From the NCBI RefSeq assembly GCF_051020955.1, contig NW_027476489.1, forward strand, positions 1 to 64,000: a stretch of DNA of 64,000 nt. Reading direction: 5' to 3'. The notes under the pieces were generated by a model. It searched no databases. It worked only from the letters and a program-made list of their open reading frames with translations, and had not been told where the DNA came from. The position numbers and the translations under genes were made by a program. Below, one piece after another: positions 27,991 through 39,128 of this stretch (position 1 is the stretch's first letter; each line of letters starts with the position of its first letter). The DNA is from Megalopta genalis. Taxonomy: Eukaryota; Arthropoda; Insecta; Hymenoptera; Halictidae.

Positions 27991-28890
27991 TCGCTTCAAA
28001 TATTTGCGATATAAATGATATAGCTTCAAATGCAGGCGAAACAAACGTGTTAGCTTCTAATCCATGCGAAACTCATGATTTAGCTTCAAATCAATGCGAT
28101 GTAGGAGGTTTACCTTCAAATCCATGCTTAACAAATAATTTAGCTTCAAACACTTGGGATATAAGTGATATAGCTTCAAATGCAGACGATCAAACGAGTT
28201 AGCTTCAAAATCCATGCGATAAACTTGATTTAGCTTCAAATCAATGCGAAGTAGAAGGATGAGCTTCAAATCCATGCAATTCAAATGATTTAGCTTCTAA
28301 TACTTGCGATATAAATGATACAGCTTCAAATGCAGGCGGAACAAACGAGTTAGCTTCTAATCCATGCGAAACTCATGATTTAGCTTCAAATCAATGCGAT
28401 GTAGAAGGTTTACCTTTAAATCCATGCTTAACAAATGATTTCGCTTCAAATATTTGCGATATAAATGATATAGCTTCAAATGCAGGCGAAACAAACGTGT
28501 TAGCTTCTAATCCATGCGAAACTCATGATTTAGCTTCAAATCAATGCGATGTAGGAGGTTTACCTTCAAATCCATGCTTAACAAATAATTTAGCTTCAAA
28601 CACTTGGGATATAAGTGATATAGCTACAAATGCAGACGATCAAACGAGTTAGCTTCAAAATCCATGCGATAAACTTGATTTAGCTTCAAATCAATGCGAA
28701 GTATAAGGATGAGCTTCAAATCCATGCAATTCAAATGATTTAGCTTCTAATACTTGCGATATAAATGATACAGCTTCAAATGCAGGCGGAACAAACGAGT
28801 TAGCTTCTAATCCATGCGAAACTCATGATTTAGCTTCAAATCAATGCGATGTAGAAGGTTTACCTTCAACTCAATGCTTAACAAATGATT
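27991..28890. repeat. Tandem pair of a 450-bp unit
   Basis: 27991-28440 and 28441-28890 match at an offset of exactly 450, sharing tcgcttcaaatatttgcg, gtaggaggtttacc, tgcaattcaaatg and gcaggcggaac. A related start (tcgcttcaaatatttgcg) recurs at 29191 and 29941. Confidence 0.75.
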
Positions 28891-29343
28891 TAGCTTCAAA
28901 CACTTGGGATATAAGTGAAAAAGCTTCAAATGCAGACGATCAAACGAGTTAGATTCAAAATCCATGCGATAAACTTGATTTAGCTTCAAATCAATGCGAA
29001 GTAGAAGGATTAGCTTCAAATCCGTGGAACACAAATGATTTAGCTTCAAATACTTGCGATATAAATGATATAGCTTCAAATGCAGGCGAAACAAATTAGT
29101 TAGCTTCTAATCCATGCGAAACTCATGATTTAGCTTCAAATCAATGCGATGTAGAAGGTTTACCTTCAAATCCATGCTTAACAAATGATTTCGCTTCAAA
29201 TATTTGCGATATAAATGATATAGCTTCAAATGCAGGCGAAACAAACGTGTTAGCTTCTAATCCATGCGAAACTCATGATTTAGCTTCAAATCAATGCGAT
29301 GTAGGAGGTTTACCCTCAAATCCATGCTTAACAAATGATTTAG

Positions 29344-32300
29344 CTTCAAACACTTGGGACATAAGTGATATAGCTTCAAATGCAGACGAAACAAACGAGT
29401 TAGCTTCGTAATCCACGCGATAAATTTGATTTAGCTTCAAATCAATGCGAAGTAGAAGGATGAGCTTCAAATCCATGCAATTCAAATGATTTAGCTTCTA
29501 ATACTTGCGATATAAATGATACAGCTTCAAATGCAGGCGAAACAAACGTGTTAGCTTCTAATCCATGCGAAACTCATGATTTAGCTGCAAATCAATGCGA
29601 TGTAGAAGGTTTACCTTCAAATCCATGCTTAACAAATGATTTAGCTTCAAACACTTGGGATATAAGTGATATAGCTTCAAATGCAGACGATCAAACGAGT
29701 TAGCTTCAAAATCCATGCGCTAAACTTGATTTAGCTTCAAATCAATGCAAAGTAGAAGGCTTAGCTTCAAATCCATGCGAAACAAATGATTTAGGTTCAG
29801 ATACTTGCGGTATAAATGATACAGCTTCAAATGCAGACGAAACAAACGAGATAGCTTCATATCTATGCGAAACACATGATTTAGCTTCAAATCAATGCGA
29901 TGTAGAAGGTATACCTTCAAATCCATGCTTAACAAATGATTTCGCTTCAAATATTTGCGATATAAATGATATAGCTTCAAATGCAGGCGAAACAAACGTG
30001 TTAGCTTCTAATCCATGCGAAACTCATGATTTAGCTTCAAATCAATGCGATGTAGGAGGTTTACCTTCAAATCCATGCTTAACAAATAATTTAGCTTCAA
30101 ACACTTGGGATATAAGTGATATAGCTTCAAATGCAGACGATCAAACGAGTTAGCTTCAAAATCCATGCGATAAACTTGATTTAGCTTCAAATCAATGCGA
30201 AGTAGAAGGATGAGCTTCAAATCCATGCAACACAAATGATTTAGCTTCAAATACTTGCGACATAAATGATATAGCTTCAAATGCAGGCGAAACAAACGAG
30301 TTAGCTTCTAATCCATGCGAAACTCATGATTTAGCTTCAAATCAATGCGATGTGGAAGGTTTACCTTCAAATCCATGCTTAACAAATGATTTAGCTTCAA
30401 ATACTAGCGATATAAATGATTAGCTTCAAATGCAGGCGAAACAAACGAGTTAGCTTCTAATCCATGCGAAACTCATGATTTAGCATCAAATCAATGCGAT
30501 GTAGAAGGTTTACCTTCAAATCCATGCTTAACAAATAATTTAGCTTCAAACACTTGGGATATAAGCGATATAGCTTCAAATGCATACGATCAAACGAGTT
30601 AGGTTCAAAATCCATGCGATAAACTTGATTTAGCTTCAAATCAATGCGAAGTAGAAGGATGAGCTTCAAATCCAAGCAACACAAATGATTTCTCTTCAAA
30701 TACTTGCGATATAAATGATATAGCTTCAAATGCAGGCGAAACAAACGAGTTAGCTTCTAATCCATGCGAAACTCATGATTTAGCTTCAAATCAATGCGAT
30801 GTAGAAGGTTGATCTTCAAATCCATGCGCAACAAATGATTTAGCTTCAAACACTTGGGATATAAGTGATATAGCTTGAAATGCAGACGATCAAACGAGTT
30901 AGCTTCAAAATCCATGCGATAAAATTGATTTAGCTTCAAATCAATGCGAAATAGAAGGCTTAGCGTCCAATCCATGCGAAACAAATGATTTAGGTTCAGA
31001 TACTTGCGGTATAAGTGATACAGCTTCAAATCTAGACGAAACAAACGAGTTAGCTTCGTATCTATGCGAAACTCATGATTTAGCTTCAAATCAATGCGAT
31101 GTAGAAGGTTTACCTTCAAATCCATGCTTAACAAATGATTTAGCTTCAAACACTTGGGACATAATTGATATAGCTTCAAATGCAGACGAAACAAACGAGT
31201 TAGCTTCATATCTATGCGAAACACATGATATAGCTTCAAATCAATGCGATGTAGAAGGTTTACCTTCAAATACATGCTTAACAAATGATTTAGCTTCAAA
31301 TACTTGCGATATAAATGATATAGCTTCAAATGCAGACGATCAAACCAGTTAGCTTCAAAATCCATGCGATAAACTTGATTTAGCTTCAAATCAATGCGAA
31401 GTAGAAGGCTTAGCTCAAATCCATGCGAAACAAATGATTTAGGTTCAGATACTTGCGGTATAAATGATACAGCTTCAAATGCTGACGAAGCAAACGAGTT
31501 AGCTTCATATCTATGCGAAACACATGATTTAGCTTCAAATCAATGCGATGTAGAAGGTTTACCTTCAAATCCATGCTTAACAAATGATTTCGCTTCAAAC
31601 ACTTGGGACATAAGTGATATAGCTTCAAATGCAGACGAAACAAACGAGTTAGCTTCGTAATCCACGCGATAAATTTGATTTAGCTTCAAATCAATGCGAA
31701 GTAGAAGGATGAGCTTCAAATCCATGCAATTCAAATGATTTAGCTTCTAATACTTGCGATATAAATGATACAGCTTCAAATGCAGGCGAAACAAACGTGT
31801 TAGCTTCTAATCCATGCGAAACTCATGATTTAGCTGCAAATCAATGCGATGTAGAAGGTTTACCTTCAAATCCATGCTTAACAAATGATTTAGCTTCAAA
31901 CACTTGGGATATAAGTGATATAGCTTCAAATGCAGACGATCAAACGAGTTAGCTTCAAAATCCATGCGCTAAACTTGATTTAGCTTCAAATCAATGCAAA
32001 GTAGAAGGCTTAGCTTCAAATCCATGCGAAACAAATGATTTAGGTTCAGATACTTGCGGTATAAATGATACAGCTTCAAATGCAGACGAAACAAACGAGA
32101 TAGCTTCATATCTATGCGAAACACATGATTTAGCTTCAAATCAATGCGATGTAGAAGGTATACCTTCAAATCCATGCTTAACAAATGATTTCGCTTCAAA
32201 TATTTGCGATATAAATGATATAGCTTCAAATGCAGGCGAAACAAACGTGTTAGCTTCTAATCCATGCGAAACTCATGATTTAGCTTCAAATCAATGCGAT

Positions 32301-33841
32301 GTAGGAGGTTTACCTTCAAATCCATGCTTAACAAATAATTTAGCTTCAAACACTTGGGATATAAGTGATATAGCTTCAAATGCAGACGATCAAACGAGTT
32401 AGCTTCAAAATCCATGCGATAAACTTGATTTAGCTTCAAATCAATGCGAAGTAGAAGGATGAGCTTCAAATCCATGCAACACAAATGATTTAGCTTCAAA
32501 TACTTGCGACATAAATGATATAGCTTCAAATGCAGGCGAAACAAACGAGTTAGCTTCTAATCCATGCGAAACTCATGATTTAGCTTCAAATCAATGCGAT
32601 GTGGAAGGTTTACCTTCAAATCCATGCTTAACAAATGATTTAGCTTCAAATACTAGCGATATAAATGATTAGCTTCAAATGCAGGCGAAACAAACGAGTT
32701 AGCTTCTAATCCATGCGAAACTCATGATTTAGCATCAAATCAATGCGATGTAGAAGGTTTACCTTCAAATCCATGCTTAACAAATAATTTAGCTTCAAAC
32801 ACTTGGGATATAAGCGATATAGCTTCAAATGCATACGATCAAACGAGTTAGGTTCAAAATCCATGCGATAAACTTGATTTAGCTTCAAATCAATGCGAAG
32901 TAGAAGGATGAGCTTCAAATCCAAGCAACACAAATGATTTCTCTTCAAATACTTGCGATATAAATGATATAGCTTCAAATGCAGGCGAAACAAACGAGTT
33001 AGCTTCTAATCCATGCGAAACTCATGATTTAGCTTCAAATCAATGCGATGTAGAAGGTTCATCTTCAAATCCATGCGCAACAAATGATTTAGCTTCAAAC
33101 ACTTGGGATATAAGTGATATAGCTTGAAATGCAGACGATCAAACGAGTTAGCTTCAAAATCCATGCGATAAAATTGATTTAGCTTCAAATCAATGCGAAA
33201 TAGAAGGCTTAGCGTCCAATCCATGCGAAACAAATGATTTAGGTTCAGATACTTGCGGTATAAGTGATACAGCTTCAAATCTAGACGAAACAAACGAGTT
33301 AGCTTCGTATCTATGCGAAACTCATGATTTAGCTTCAAATCAATGCGATGTAGAAGGTTTACCTTCAAATCCATGCTTAACAAATGATTTAGCTTCAAAC
33401 ACTTGGGACATAATTGATATAGCTTCAAATGCAGACGAAACAAACGAGTTAGCTTCATATCTATGCGAAACACATGATATAGCTTCAAATCAATGCGATG
33501 TAGAAGGTTTACCTTCAAATACATGCTTAACAAATGATTTAGCTTCAAATACTTGCGATATAAATGATATAGCTTCAAATGCAGACGATCAAACCAGTTA
33601 GCTTCAAAATCCATGCGATAAACTTGATTTAGCTTCAAATCAATGCGAAGTAGAAGGCTTAGCTCAAATCCATGCGAAACAAATGATTTAGGTTCAGATA
33701 CTTGCGGTATAAATGATACAGCTTCAAATGCTGACGAAGCAAACGAGTTAGCTTCATATCTATGCGAAACACATGATTTAGCTTCAAATCAATGCGATGT
33801 AGAAGGTTTACCTTCAAATCCATGCTTAACAAATGATTTCG
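29344..33841. repeat. Tandem duplication of 2249 bp, almost identical
   Basis: 29344-31592 and 31593-33841 follow each other directly and align at a constant offset of 2249 (fifteen 150-bp units minus one base). The missing base lies in the variant ggcttagctcaaatcc, near 31413 in copy 1 and 33662 in copy 2. I found only isolated substitutions, for example gaaggttgatc near 30820 against gaaggttcatc near 33060. Divergence begins abruptly at both outer ends (agcttcaaacac against cgcttcaaacac; cacttggg against tacttgcg). Confidence 0.9.
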
Positions 33842-36059
33842 CTTCAAATACTTGCGATATAAATGATATAGCTTCAAATGCAGGCGAAACAAACGTGTTA
33901 GATTCTAATCCATGCGAAACTCATGATTTAGCTTCAAATCAATGCGATGTAGGAGGTTTACCTTCAAATCCATGCTTAACAAATAATTTAGCTTCAAACA
34001 CTTGGGACATAAGTGATATAGCTTCAAATGCAGGCGAAAAAAACGTGTTTGATTCTAATCCATGCGAAACTAATGATTTAGCTTCAAATCAATGCGAAGT
34101 AGAAGGGTGAGCTTCAAATCCATGCAACACAAATGATTTAGCTTCAAACAGTTGGGATATAAGTGATATAGCTTGAAATGCAGACGATCAAACGAGTTAG
34201 CTTCAAAATCCATGCGATAAACTTGATTTAGCTTCAAATCAATGCGAAGTAGAAGGCTTATCTTCCAATCCATGCGAAACAAATGATTTAGGTCCAGATA
34301 CTTGCGGTATAAGTGATACAGCTTCAAATGCAGGCGAAACAAACGAGTTAGCTTCATATCTATGCGAAACCCATGATTTAGCTTCAAATCAATGCGATGT
34401 AGAAGGTTTACCTTCAAATCCATACTTAACAAATGATTTAGCTTCAAATACTTGCGATATGAATGATATAGCTTCAAATGCAGGCGAAACAGACGTGTTA
34501 GCTTCTAATCCATGCGAAACTCATGATTTAGCTGCAAATCAATGCGATGTAGAAGGTTTACCTTCAAATCCATGCTTAACAAATGATTTAGCTTCAAACA
34601 CTTGGGATATAAGTGATATAGCTTCAAATGCAGACGATCAAACGAGTTAGCTTCATAATCCACGCGATAAATTTGATTTAGCTTCAAATCAATGCGAAGT
34701 AGAAGGATGAGCTTCAAATCCATGCAATACAAATGATTTAGCTTCTAATACTTGCGATATAAATGATATAGCTTCAAATGCAGGCGGAACAAACGAGTTA
34801 GCTTCTAATCCATACGAAACTATTGATTTAGCTTCAAATCAATGCGATGTAGAAGGTTTACCTTCAAATCAATGCTTAACAAATGATTTAGCTTCAAACA
34901 CTTGGGATATAAGTGAAAAAGCTTGAAATGCAGACGATCAAACGAGTTAGCTTCAAAATCCATGCGCTAAACTTGATTTAGCTTCAAATCAATGCAAAGT
35001 AGAAGGCTTAGCTTCAAATCCATGCGAAACAAATGATTTAGGTTCAGATACTTGCGGTATAAGTGATACAGCTCCAAATGCAGACGAATCAAACGAGATA
35101 GCTTCATATCTATGCGAAACACATGATTTAGCTTCAAATCAATGCGATGTAGAAGGTATACCTTCAAATCCATGCTTAACAAATGATTTAGCTTCAAATA
35201 CTTGCGATATAAATGATATAGCTTCAAATGCAGGCGAAACAAACGTGTTAGCTTCTAATCCATGCGAAACTCATGATTTAGCTTCAAATCAATGCGATGT
35301 AGGAGGTTTACCTTCAAATCCATGCTTAACAAATAATTTAGCTTCTAACACTTGGGATATAAGTGATATAGCTTCAAATGCAGACGATCAAACGAGTTAG
35401 CTTCAAAATCCATGCGATAAACTTGATTTAGCTTCAAATCAATGCGAAGTAGAAGGATGAGCTTCAAATCCATGCAACACAAATGATTTAGCTTCAAATA
35501 CTTGCGACATAAGTCATATAGCTTCAAATGCAGGCGAAACAAACGAGTTAGCTTCTAATCCATGCGAAACTCATGATTTAGCTTCAAATCAATGCGATGT
35601 GGAAGGTTTACCTTCAAATCAATGCTTAACAAATGATTTAGCTTCAAACACTTGGGATATAAGTGAAAAAGCTTCAAATGCAGACGATCAAACGAGTTAG
35701 CTTCAAAATCCATGCGATGAACTTGATTTAGCTTCAAATGAATGCAAAGTAGAAGGCTTAGCTTCAAATCCATGCGAAACAAATGATTTAGGTTCAGATA
35801 CTTGCGGTATAAATGATACAGCTTCAAATGCAGACGAAACAAACGAGATAGCTTCATATCTATGCGAAACACATGATTTAGCTTCAAATCAATGCGATGT
35901 AGAAGGTATACCTTCAAATCCATGCTTAACAAATGATTTAGCTTCAAATACTTGCGATATAAATGATATAGCTTCAAATGCAGGCGAAACAAACGTGTTA
36001 GCTTCTAATCCATGCGAAACTCATGATTTAGCTTCAAATCAATGCGATGTAGAAGGTTT

Positions 36060-38336
36060 AGCTTCAAATCCATGCGAAATAAAAGATTGAGCTGCAAACA
36101 CTTGGGATATAGATGATATTGCTTCAACTGCATGTGAAACAAACTTGATAGCTTCAAAACCAAGCGAAACACATGATTAAGCTTCAAATCAATGCTATAT
36201 AGAAGGTTTAGCTTCAAATCCATGCGACACAAATGATTTAGCTTGAGATACTTGCTATATGAGTGATATAGATTCAAATGCAGGAGAAACAAACGAGTTA
36301 GCTTCAAATCCATGCAAAACACATGATTAAGCTTCAAACCAATGCTATGTAGAAGGTTTAGCTTCAAATCCATGCGAAACAAATGATTTAGCTTCAGCTA
36401 CCAGCGATATAAGTGATAAAGCTTCAAATGCAGACGAAACTAACGAGTTAGCTCCAAATCCATGCGAAACACATGATTAAGCTTCAAATCAATGCTATGT
36501 AGAAAGATTAGATTCAATTCCATGCGATACAAACGATTTAGCATCAGAAGTATGCGATATAAGTGATATAGCTTCAAATGCAGGAGAAACAAATGAGTTA
36601 GCTCCACATCCATGCAAAACACATGATTAAATTCCAAATGAATGGTATGTAGAAGGTTTAGCTTCAAATCCATGCGAAACTAATGATTTAGCTTCAGCTA
36701 CCAGCGATATAAGTGATAAAGCTTCAAATGCAGCCGAAACTAACGAGTTAGCTCCAAATCCATGCGAAACACATAATTTAGCTTCAAATCAATGCGATGT
36801 AGAAGGTTTAGCTTCAAGTCCATGCGACACAAATAATTTAGCATCAGATACATGCGATATAAGTGATATAGCTTGAAATGCAGGAGAAACAAACGAGTTA
36901 GCTTCAAATCCAAGCGAAACACATGATTTAGCTTCAAATCAATGCGATATAGAAGGTTTAGCTTCAAATCCAAGCGAAACAAATGATTTAGCTTCAATCA
37001 CTTGGTATATAAGTGATATAGCTTCAAATGCAGACGAATCAAACGAGTTAGCTTCAAAATACATGCGATACACATGATTTAGCTTCAAATCAATGCGAAG
37101 TAGAAGGCTTAAATTCAAATCCATGCAAGACAAATGATTTAGCTTCAGATACTAGTGATATAAGTGATATAGCTTCAAATGTAGACGAAACTAACGAGTT
37201 AGCTTCAAATCCATACGAAACACATGACTTAGCATGACAAACCAATGCTATATAGAAGGTTTAGCTTTAAATCCATGTTACACAACTGATTTAGCTTCAG
37301 ATACTTGCGATATAAGTGATATAGCATCAAATGCAGGCGAAACGATCGAGTTAGCATCATAACCCTGCGAAACACATGATTTAGCTGCAAATCAATGCGA
37401 TGTAGAAGGTTTAGCTTCAAATCAATGCGAGACAAATGATTTAGGATTAGATACTTGCGATATAAGTGATATATCTTCAAATGCAGGGAATACAAACGAG
37501 TTAGCTTCATATGCAAATGGAACACATGATTTTGCTTCAAATCAATGCGATGTAGAAGGTTTAGCATCAAATCTATGCGTAACAAATGATTTAGCTTCAG
37601 ATACTTGCGATATAAGTGATGTAGCTTCAAATGCTGGGGAAACGAACGAGATTGCTTCAGATCCATGCAAAACACTTGATTAAGCTTCAAGTCAATGCTA
37701 TGTAGAAGGTTTAGCTTCAAATCCATGCGACACAAATGTTTTAGCTTCAGATACTTGCGCTATAAGTGATATAGCTTCAAATGCAGACGAAACAAACGAG
37801 TTAGCTTCAAATCCATGCAAAACACATGATTAATCTCCAAATCAATGCTATGTAGAAGGTTTAGCTTCAAATCCATGCGACACAAATGATTTATTTTCAG
37901 ATACTTGCGATATAAGTGATATAGGTTCATTGCAGAGGAAACAAACAAGCTAGCTTCAACTCCATGAGAAACACAGGATATAGCTTCAAATCAATGCGAT
38001 TTGGAAGGTTTAGCTTCAAATCCATGCGAAACAAATGGTTTAGCTTCAGATACATGCGATATAAATGATATAGCTTCACATGCAGGCGAAACAAATGCGT
38101 TAGCTTCAAATCCATGCGATACAAATGATTTAGCTTCAAATCCATGCGATGTAGATGGTTTAGCTTCAAATCGATCCGAAACAAATGATTTAGATTCAAA
38201 CACTTGTGATATTAATGATATAGCATCAAATGCAGGCGTGACGAACGAGTTAGCTTCAAATCCATGCGAATCACATGATTTAGCTGCATATCAATGCGAT
38301 GTGGAAGGTTTAGCTTCAAATCCATGCGAAGCAAAT
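36060..38336. repeat. Satellite domain 4: diverse units next to the retrotransposon
   Basis: Domain-3 markers stop near 36050 and units become diverse again, similar to domain 1. The plus decapeptide frame is open from about 37950 to the retrotransposon boundary. There the first bases of the LTR (TGTTGA) supply TGT and a TGA stop, so the 113-codon plus-strand frame 38001-38342 ends inside the element. This is a chance fusion, not a gene end. Confidence 0.75.
38332..38336. repeat. Target-site duplication, left copy (CAAAT)
   Basis: CAAAT directly precedes the LTR terminus TGTT and is repeated directly after the other terminus AACA at 44689-44693. Five bases fits the 4-6 bp usual for BEL/Pao integrases. 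CAAAT is also part of the ordinary monomer (gaaacaaatgattt), so its ancestral state can be read from uninterrupted units. Confidence 0.9.
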
Positions 38337-38975
38337 TGTTGAGGACTCATCAGATGGAAGACGGAGATCCTCTGAATATTGCACTTGGTGCCGACTAACT
38401 CGAAGGACCACCCACTGTAGTGCGACTAAATGAATTGCTAGTACTCTATTTGTAACGCGCAACCTAAGCGTTACGCGTATCTCTCTACGTCTTCTGTTCT
38501 ATTCTGTCAGTCTAAGGTATTCTCTTCTGAAGCTCTAAGAATGTTTTGTCTCATCTGATGTTCTGTGCCCTTTGATCTTCTGTGCTTTCTGTCTGTCTAT
38601 TCCGTCTTGTCTCTAGAGGACCGGAGTCATGCCTAATATCACCTCGGTCCTCCCTACTTCTCTTGACCTAGGGTGGGCGGCAAGGAATTACGGTCCAATC
38701 ACTGCAATCCCAAATCCAGTGAGACTGCCCCAAAACGGTGGGTCGGGAGTTAGGAGGGAGAGTGGCAAAATAACTCCTGCTAGACATCCCGCGCTGATGG
38801 GCCTACGTGCCCGAACAATGCCAGACCCAACCGTAATTGACTGGACCGTAATCAAGGACCAGGAGACGTTATGACGGTGCCGCATGTGCCCGGGAACGGC
38901 CCGGGACAGACCTATACCGTCCGGGTACCCAAGCACATGGCCCCTGCCTTAAATCCTGGCCACTTGGCCGTAACA
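38337..38975 (-). repeat. 3' LTR, complete (639 bp)
   Basis: In element orientation it begins TGTTACGGCC (plus-strand position 38975) and ends CAACA at 38337. The right limit is set by the match to the 5' remnant and by the polypurine tract that adjoins it. The part shared with the other LTR is 38866-38975. It is much richer in G and C than the satellite and contains an inverted repeat CCCGGG-aacgg-CCCGGG near 38889-38905. The opposite half has a hairpin GTAACGC...GCGTTAC at 38452-38474 and a long pyrimidine-rich stretch (38480-38630, plus strand). Short ORFs over it are not genes. Confidence 0.85.
38452..38474. other. Inverted repeat in the LTR
   Basis: GTAACGC at 38452-38458 and GCGTTAC at 38468-38474 form a perfect 7-bp stem with a 9-base loop. 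In element orientation it lies in the 3' half of the LTR, where transcript end signals are expected. A role there is inference only. Confidence 0.5.
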
Positions 38976-38977
38976 TA

Positions 38978-38988
38978 CCGCCCACCTT
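38978..38988 (-). promoter_or_regulatory. Polypurine tract for plus-strand DNA priming
   Basis: Read on the minus strand the tract is aaggtgggcgg, two bases from the start of the 3' LTR (TGTTACGG). Its position between the coding region and the LTR is where LTR elements keep the RNase H-resistant primer. It has one C, so it is not a pure purine run. Confidence 0.65.
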
Positions 38989-39128
38989 GAACATGCATCG
39001 CATGTTCAACTATGTCTATAGTTGATAACCCATATAAGTGTAAGCTTATGATATGATTACAATCTACGTATTCTGTGTGAATATTACAATATTTACAATG
39101 ATCGAAATTTACACTATACATAGTTGCG
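38989..39128 (-). other. Retrotransposon 3' untranslated stretch
   Basis: This is about 140 bp between the integrase stop and the polypurine tract. It is AT-rich and contains the short inverted repeat aactat-agac/tctatagtt near 39009-39025. No ORF or known motif. Confidence 0.6.

Larger units (their letters stand above)
15500..36060. repeat. Satellite domain 3: homogenised gacgatcaaacgag family
   Basis: This is the most homogeneous part of the window. Units carry gacgatcaaacgag (one base shorter than the usual gacgaaacaaacgag) followed a few bases later by ttcaaaatcc (one base longer), plus ttaccttcaaatccatgctt, ggatgagcttc and ttctaatccatgcgaa with ctcatg. The units are arranged in 150-, 300-, 450-, 600- and 750-bp groups. 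The plus frame meets regular stops (tag after gacgatcaaacgagt; tga in ggatgagctt). The minus DLKLN frame stays open for long runs because the one-base loss and gain compensate. Confidence 0.85.
1..38336. repeat. Tandem satellite array, left arm (30-bp monomer, 150-bp higher-order unit)
   Basis: Every stretch is built from a 30-bp monomer with the core ttagcttcaaat followed by a variable centre, usually tgcga. Five monomer types follow each other to give a 150-bp unit. In plus-strand translation the types read as decapeptides such as GLASNPCETN, DLASNTCDIS and DLASNQCDVE. Units abut directly with no spacers. Substitutions are scattered, and small indels are uncommon but locally fixed. No gene, intron, promoter or RNA gene could be recognised in this stretch, so this entry also covers it as non-genic. 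The array is cut at 38336 by the retrotransposon and resumes at 44689. It is best described as satellite or megasatellite DNA; a decayed repetitive coding region is the alternative. Confidence 0.95.

Noticed and set aside
33643..34110. Plus-strand ORFs of 60-155 codons (for example 27795-28202, 31394-31660, 33643-34110)
   Set aside because: Their start ATG comes from a local one-base loss (ggcttagctcaaatccatgcg context or similar) and the frame is the ordinary decapeptide repeat, closed by a repeat-wide stop.
1..38336. CRISPR array, suggested by regular 30-bp repeats
   Set aside because: Units abut without unique spacers, vary freely, extend over tens of kilobases, have no cas genes nearby, and surround an animal retrotransposon.
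38629..38936. Small ORFs on both strands in the LTR (38629-38874, 38688-38936)
   Set aside because: They lie wholly in the LTR, have no recognisable domain, and overlap each other in opposite directions.
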